Source: Desulfosporosinus meridiei DSM 13257 (GTDB taxonomy: Bacteria > Bacillota > Desulfitobacteriia > Desulfitobacteriales > Desulfitobacteriaceae). Taken from it: a stretch of DNA of 64,000 nt. Both the position numbers and the translations under genes were made by a program. The stretch spans positions 4,608,501-4,672,500 of the forward strand of contig NC_018515.1 of NCBI RefSeq assembly GCF_000231385.2, read 5' to 3'. The notes below the pieces were generated by a model, which was not told the DNA's origin, searched no databases, and was given only the letters and a program-made list of their open reading frames with translations. Positions 61,660-64,000 of this stretch are shown here, one piece after another; the first letter of the stretch is position 1, and every line of letters starts with the position of its first letter.

Positions 61660-62522
61660 TACACCCCCAGATACTGAGGCATGTAGTAAATGGTTACCTC
61701 AAGGTTGTCTAGATTTGTGTCTGAGTTATACCTAAAAAGATTATCCCCTACATCCAACTGTAAAAAGGTACTGCCAACGTCGATGTAGTTAAAAGCGTTC
61801 GTTGTGACACCATTCAAATCACTCCTAACCTTTTTGTTGCCAAAGTATGTGGAGACCGTAATTGTTTCGCCAGCAATCATTTCTTTATTAATTTTGATGA
61901 ATTCCTGAGTGTTCACATTGAGGATAGATGGATTCGTAAGGGTTGCAAGCGCCTTAAACTCTACTCGCATTCCACACTCAACATCGCCGCCATTAAATAC
62001 ATTCACGATCAAAGACGGTTCTCTATGTCCCATCTCAATGCCGTCTTCAGTTAACTCTAGCTCAAAGCTAAAATCACCCACCCAAAGAGCGATCTCTTCC
62101 TTTGATTCATCGATATCAGTCCAGAAAGGATTACTGGCAGTCATGGAGATTAAGCAGTCATCGTATGAAGTGTCCGTTATCTTGAAAAATGGCATCTTGT
62201 TAATGAGGCATTTTACTTTTCTCTCCTTAACATTATCCTTGTAAATTAGATACCCCTCTCCGTATTTCGGGTTAAATATGGCGTTGATTTCGTCTCTATA
62301 GGCCGTCAGTTCGTCCTTAGATTTAGCCAATAACATAACAGTAAGGGTTATGTCCCTCTCGTTTAAGGTATTGCCTAGGTATGTCCTCCCATCCTGGTTA
62401 ACCCCTTTAGAGTTATAAATGGTTACATTGTTAGTCGTCTCAATTTTCTGCAGCAAAAAAGGAGCAGTATTTGATAGTTCAATACTTACCCCTTTTGCAT
62501 TGACATAGGTCACCTTCCGCAC
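61659..62522 (-). CDS. Distal tail protein (Dit family)
   Basis: 287 residues. GRTYLGNTLNERDITLTVML, FNPKYGEGYLIYKDNVKERK and CLISMTASNPFWTD are Dit signatures. It forms the hub between tail tube and baseplate. The order tape measure, Dit, Gp37-like, fibre is standard for siphoviruses. Confidence 0.85.
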   Translation of the reverse strand: MRKVTYVNAKGVSIELSNTAPFLLQKIETTNNVTIYNSKGVNQDGRTYLGNTLNERDITLTVMLLAKSKDELTAYRDEINAIFNPKYGEGYLIYKDNVKERKVKCLINKMPFFKITDTSYDDCLISMTASNPFWTDIDESKEEIALWVGDFSFELELTEDGIEMGHREPSLIVNVFNGGDVECGMRVEFKALATLTNPSILNVNTQEFIKINKEMIAGETITVSTYFGNKKVRSDLNGVTTNAFNYIDVGSTFLQLDVGDNLFRYNSDTNLDNLEVTIYYMPQYLGV

Positions 62523-62532
62523 AATACCCCCC

Positions 62533-64000
62533 CTAGAATGCTAACGCTAACTCTTGCAGGGCTCTTTTGTTTTGCCTTGCTGTCTCGGCAGGGCTTACAG
62601 CTGCAGGGCTGTAGATGTTCACCGTTTGATTGATAGCCTTCGAATTATCGGCATTTCCTGCAGAGGCTGAACTTTTAACGCGACCTTCAATCATTTTTTT
62701 ACTAAGAACAAATTCACCCCTTTGGGCGATAATCGGAACCTCATCGGGTCGAAGGTCTAGTCCAACCCACCCACCCTCGTGGAACTTCGCATAGTTTTCT
62801 TCATACTCTTCTTTTGAACCGTTTCGGTATAAAGTTTGACCAGTTTTATAATTAGTAATCGAATATTGACCCGTCTTTTCATTATACGAACCAGATTTAG
62901 TGTTAATGGTTACTTGACCATTCGTTTCAACAACATTACCTACACCTTTGACATTAGTAATACTAGTACCACTTGAGCCTCCACTGCTTCCTCCTCCTGA
63001 TCCAGAAGAATAAGTTGGTTCTTTGATACTAGATTGCAATGCCTCGGAAAACTGTTGGCCAATGGTTGTTCCGGCAGTAACAAAGGCCGACGCTTTACTT
63101 GTGACCGTGCCCACTATGTTATCCATAGCGGCACCCACGGCAGAGGCTTTATTTCCAATGCCCAGAATTAAGCCATCAATGGTGTACTGACCAACTTCTT
63201 GAAGTACCGTTGAAGGCGAGTGGATACCCAGTATTTTCTTAATCCAGTTAGGCAGGGATGAAGCCATTTCCTCTACGGTGCCTTTTAGTGATGCAAGTTT
63301 ATTGCTGATTCCATTAATTAAGCCCCGAATGATGTCTTGACCGATCTGCATTAGGTCAATATCTTGAAGAAATTGTTGCGATTGATTCCATTTTTCAACG
63401 ATGGTTGTTCTGACAGCTTCCATTTTGTTGTAGATAGCTGTTTTGATCGCTTCCCAGGCATTTGAAATATCTGTCTTTATTTCGAGCACCTTCGCCGAAA
63501 TGTATGCCTTAATAGCCTCCCAAGTGGTACTGAGCCAAGTCGATATACCCCCGAAGATCTCAATAGTTTTGGTCTTGACCGTTTCCCAATTCGCAATAAT
63601 CAGCACTGCAAGTGCCATTACTGCTGCCGTGACCCATGCCACTGGCCCCATAGCCATTACCCAAGCCGACGCCATCTTTGCGGCGTGTAATAAACTCTGT
63701 ACGCCCATCCATGCCCATTTTGCCACCACGATGGCTGACTGCACTACTAATATAGTTACCGCTGCCACTGCTCCCACTCCTGTTGCAGCCCATGATGCTA
63801 CAACCACTAAAGCGTGCGCAGTACTCTTTAGGCCCATTAAAAGCCAATCTGCAACTACCTTGGCAGATGCTATTCCATTGACAATTGCTGTTTTTGCTGC
63901 TTCAATCCCCATGACTATCCAGGCATTAATCACGACCGCAGCGACCGCTCCAACAATAGGTACTATAATAGCCTGGTATTGGACAAACCAATCAATAATC
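62533..64000 (-). CDS. Tail tape measure protein, C-terminal part (runs off the window)
   Basis: The frame stays open to the right edge, so at least 488 residues are present and the apparent start at 63933 is only an internal GTG. Repeated Ala/Val/Trp-rich hydrophobic helices (about the first 150 visible residues), ISTWLSTTWEAIKAYISAKV, then NWIKKILGIHSPSTVLQEVG, a recurrent tape-measure phrase, and GFILG-like blocks. A Ser/Gly-rich spacer (SGSGGGSSGGSSG) precedes the end, FHEGGWVGLDLRPDEVPIIA and QRGEFVLSKKMI, common to tape measure C-termini. It sets tail length and is ejected during DNA entry. Confidence 0.9.
   Translation of the reverse strand, partial: IIDWFVQYQAIIVPIVGAVAAVVINAWIVMGIEAAKTAIVNGIASAKVVADWLLMGLKSTAHALVVVASWAATGVGAVAAVTILVVQSAIVVAKWAWMGVQSLLHAAKMASAWVMAMGPVAWVTAAVMALAVLIIANWETVKTKTIEIFGGISTWLSTTWEAIKAYISAKVLEIKTDISNAWEAIKTAIYNKMEAVRTTIVEKWNQSQQFLQDIDLMQIGQDIIRGLINGISNKLASLKGTVEEMASSLPNWIKKILGIHSPSTVLQEVGQYTIDGLILGIGNKASAVGAAMDNIVGTVTSKASAFVTAGTTIGQQFSEALQSSIKEPTYSSGSGGGSSGGSSGTSITNVKGVGNVVETNGQVTINTKSGSYNEKTGQYSITNYKTGQTLYRNGSKEEYEENYAKFHEGGWVGLDLRPDEVPIIAQRGEFVLSKKMIEGRVKSSASAGNADNSKAINQTVNIYSPAAVSPAETARQNKRALQELALAF

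Noticed and set aside
1-64000. CRISPR arrays, tRNA or rRNA genes
   Set aside because: I found no regularly spaced repeats, no cloverleaf with CCA-type end and no rRNA signature on either strand; a by-eye search could miss a tRNA.

Overview
The window looks like the chromosome of an anaerobic, spore-forming Firmicute of the Desulfosporosinus/Desulfitobacterium type. This is inferred from AGGAGG-type ribosome-binding sites, a Spo0E-like protein, a sporulation-type kinase, several DMSO-reductase-family enzymes, a 2-hydroxyacyl-CoA-dehydratase-type cluster, many chemoreceptors and moderate GC. I saw no rRNA, tRNA, CRISPR array or complete insertion sequence.

Layout. 1-2493: a solute-binding lipoprotein and a Cache-type sensor, translationally coupled. 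3034-6254: cytochrome c, a NorB-type nitric oxide reductase and an FMN glutamate-synthase-like protein in one operon closed by a strong terminator. 6327-12998: a decayed HD-GYP gene, then a compact lipopeptide pathway (acyl carrier protein, acyl-AMP ligase, one-module C-A-T-reductase NRPS) whose reductase is split by a frameshift. 13298-18924: a dipeptide/oligopeptide ABC importer; 19136-21090: a two-component system. 21395-23685: a chemoreceptor behind a GEMM-I cyclic-dinucleotide riboswitch and terminator. 23935-26877: three genes of the 2-hydroxyacyl-CoA dehydratase/activase type. 27028-29847: a DMT transporter, a chemoreceptor remnant and an orphan kinase. 30476-37561: two DMSO-reductase-family units (a soluble AB pair, and a Tat-exported A with B, C and a TorD-type chaperone), followed by a PucR-type regulator at 37745-39334.

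39619-44600 is a graveyard of phage-like fragments (DUF3102, DUF1659, DUF2922, LLH holin, chemoreceptor) around an intact two-component system with a secreted PepSY-like protein. This system lies between imperfect direct repeats that contain a large palindrome. 44986-46622 holds a two-gene pair, a nucleotidyltransferase-fold protein plus a DUF262 protein, that resembles a defence module. 46883-49244 encodes a secreted CWB2/ComEC-like hydrolase/lamin-tail protein with its DUF3006 partner.

From about 49600 to the right edge lies what looks like a prophage seen from its lysis end. It has a repressor and early promoter, a Spo0E-like gene, a Dam methylase with an SOS-box-like site in front of it, and an inserted group (winged-helix-like protein; kinase plus 431-residue partner). 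Lysis, tail-fibre, baseplate and tape-measure genes follow, all read leftward. The tape measure gene runs off the window.

The best candidates for undescribed biology are the nucleotidyltransferase/DUF262 pair, the kinase/431-residue-protein pair inside the prophage, the compact acyl-NRPS-reductase pathway, the riboswitch with an A at the ligand-selecting position, and the repeated palindrome associated with DUF3102 remnants.
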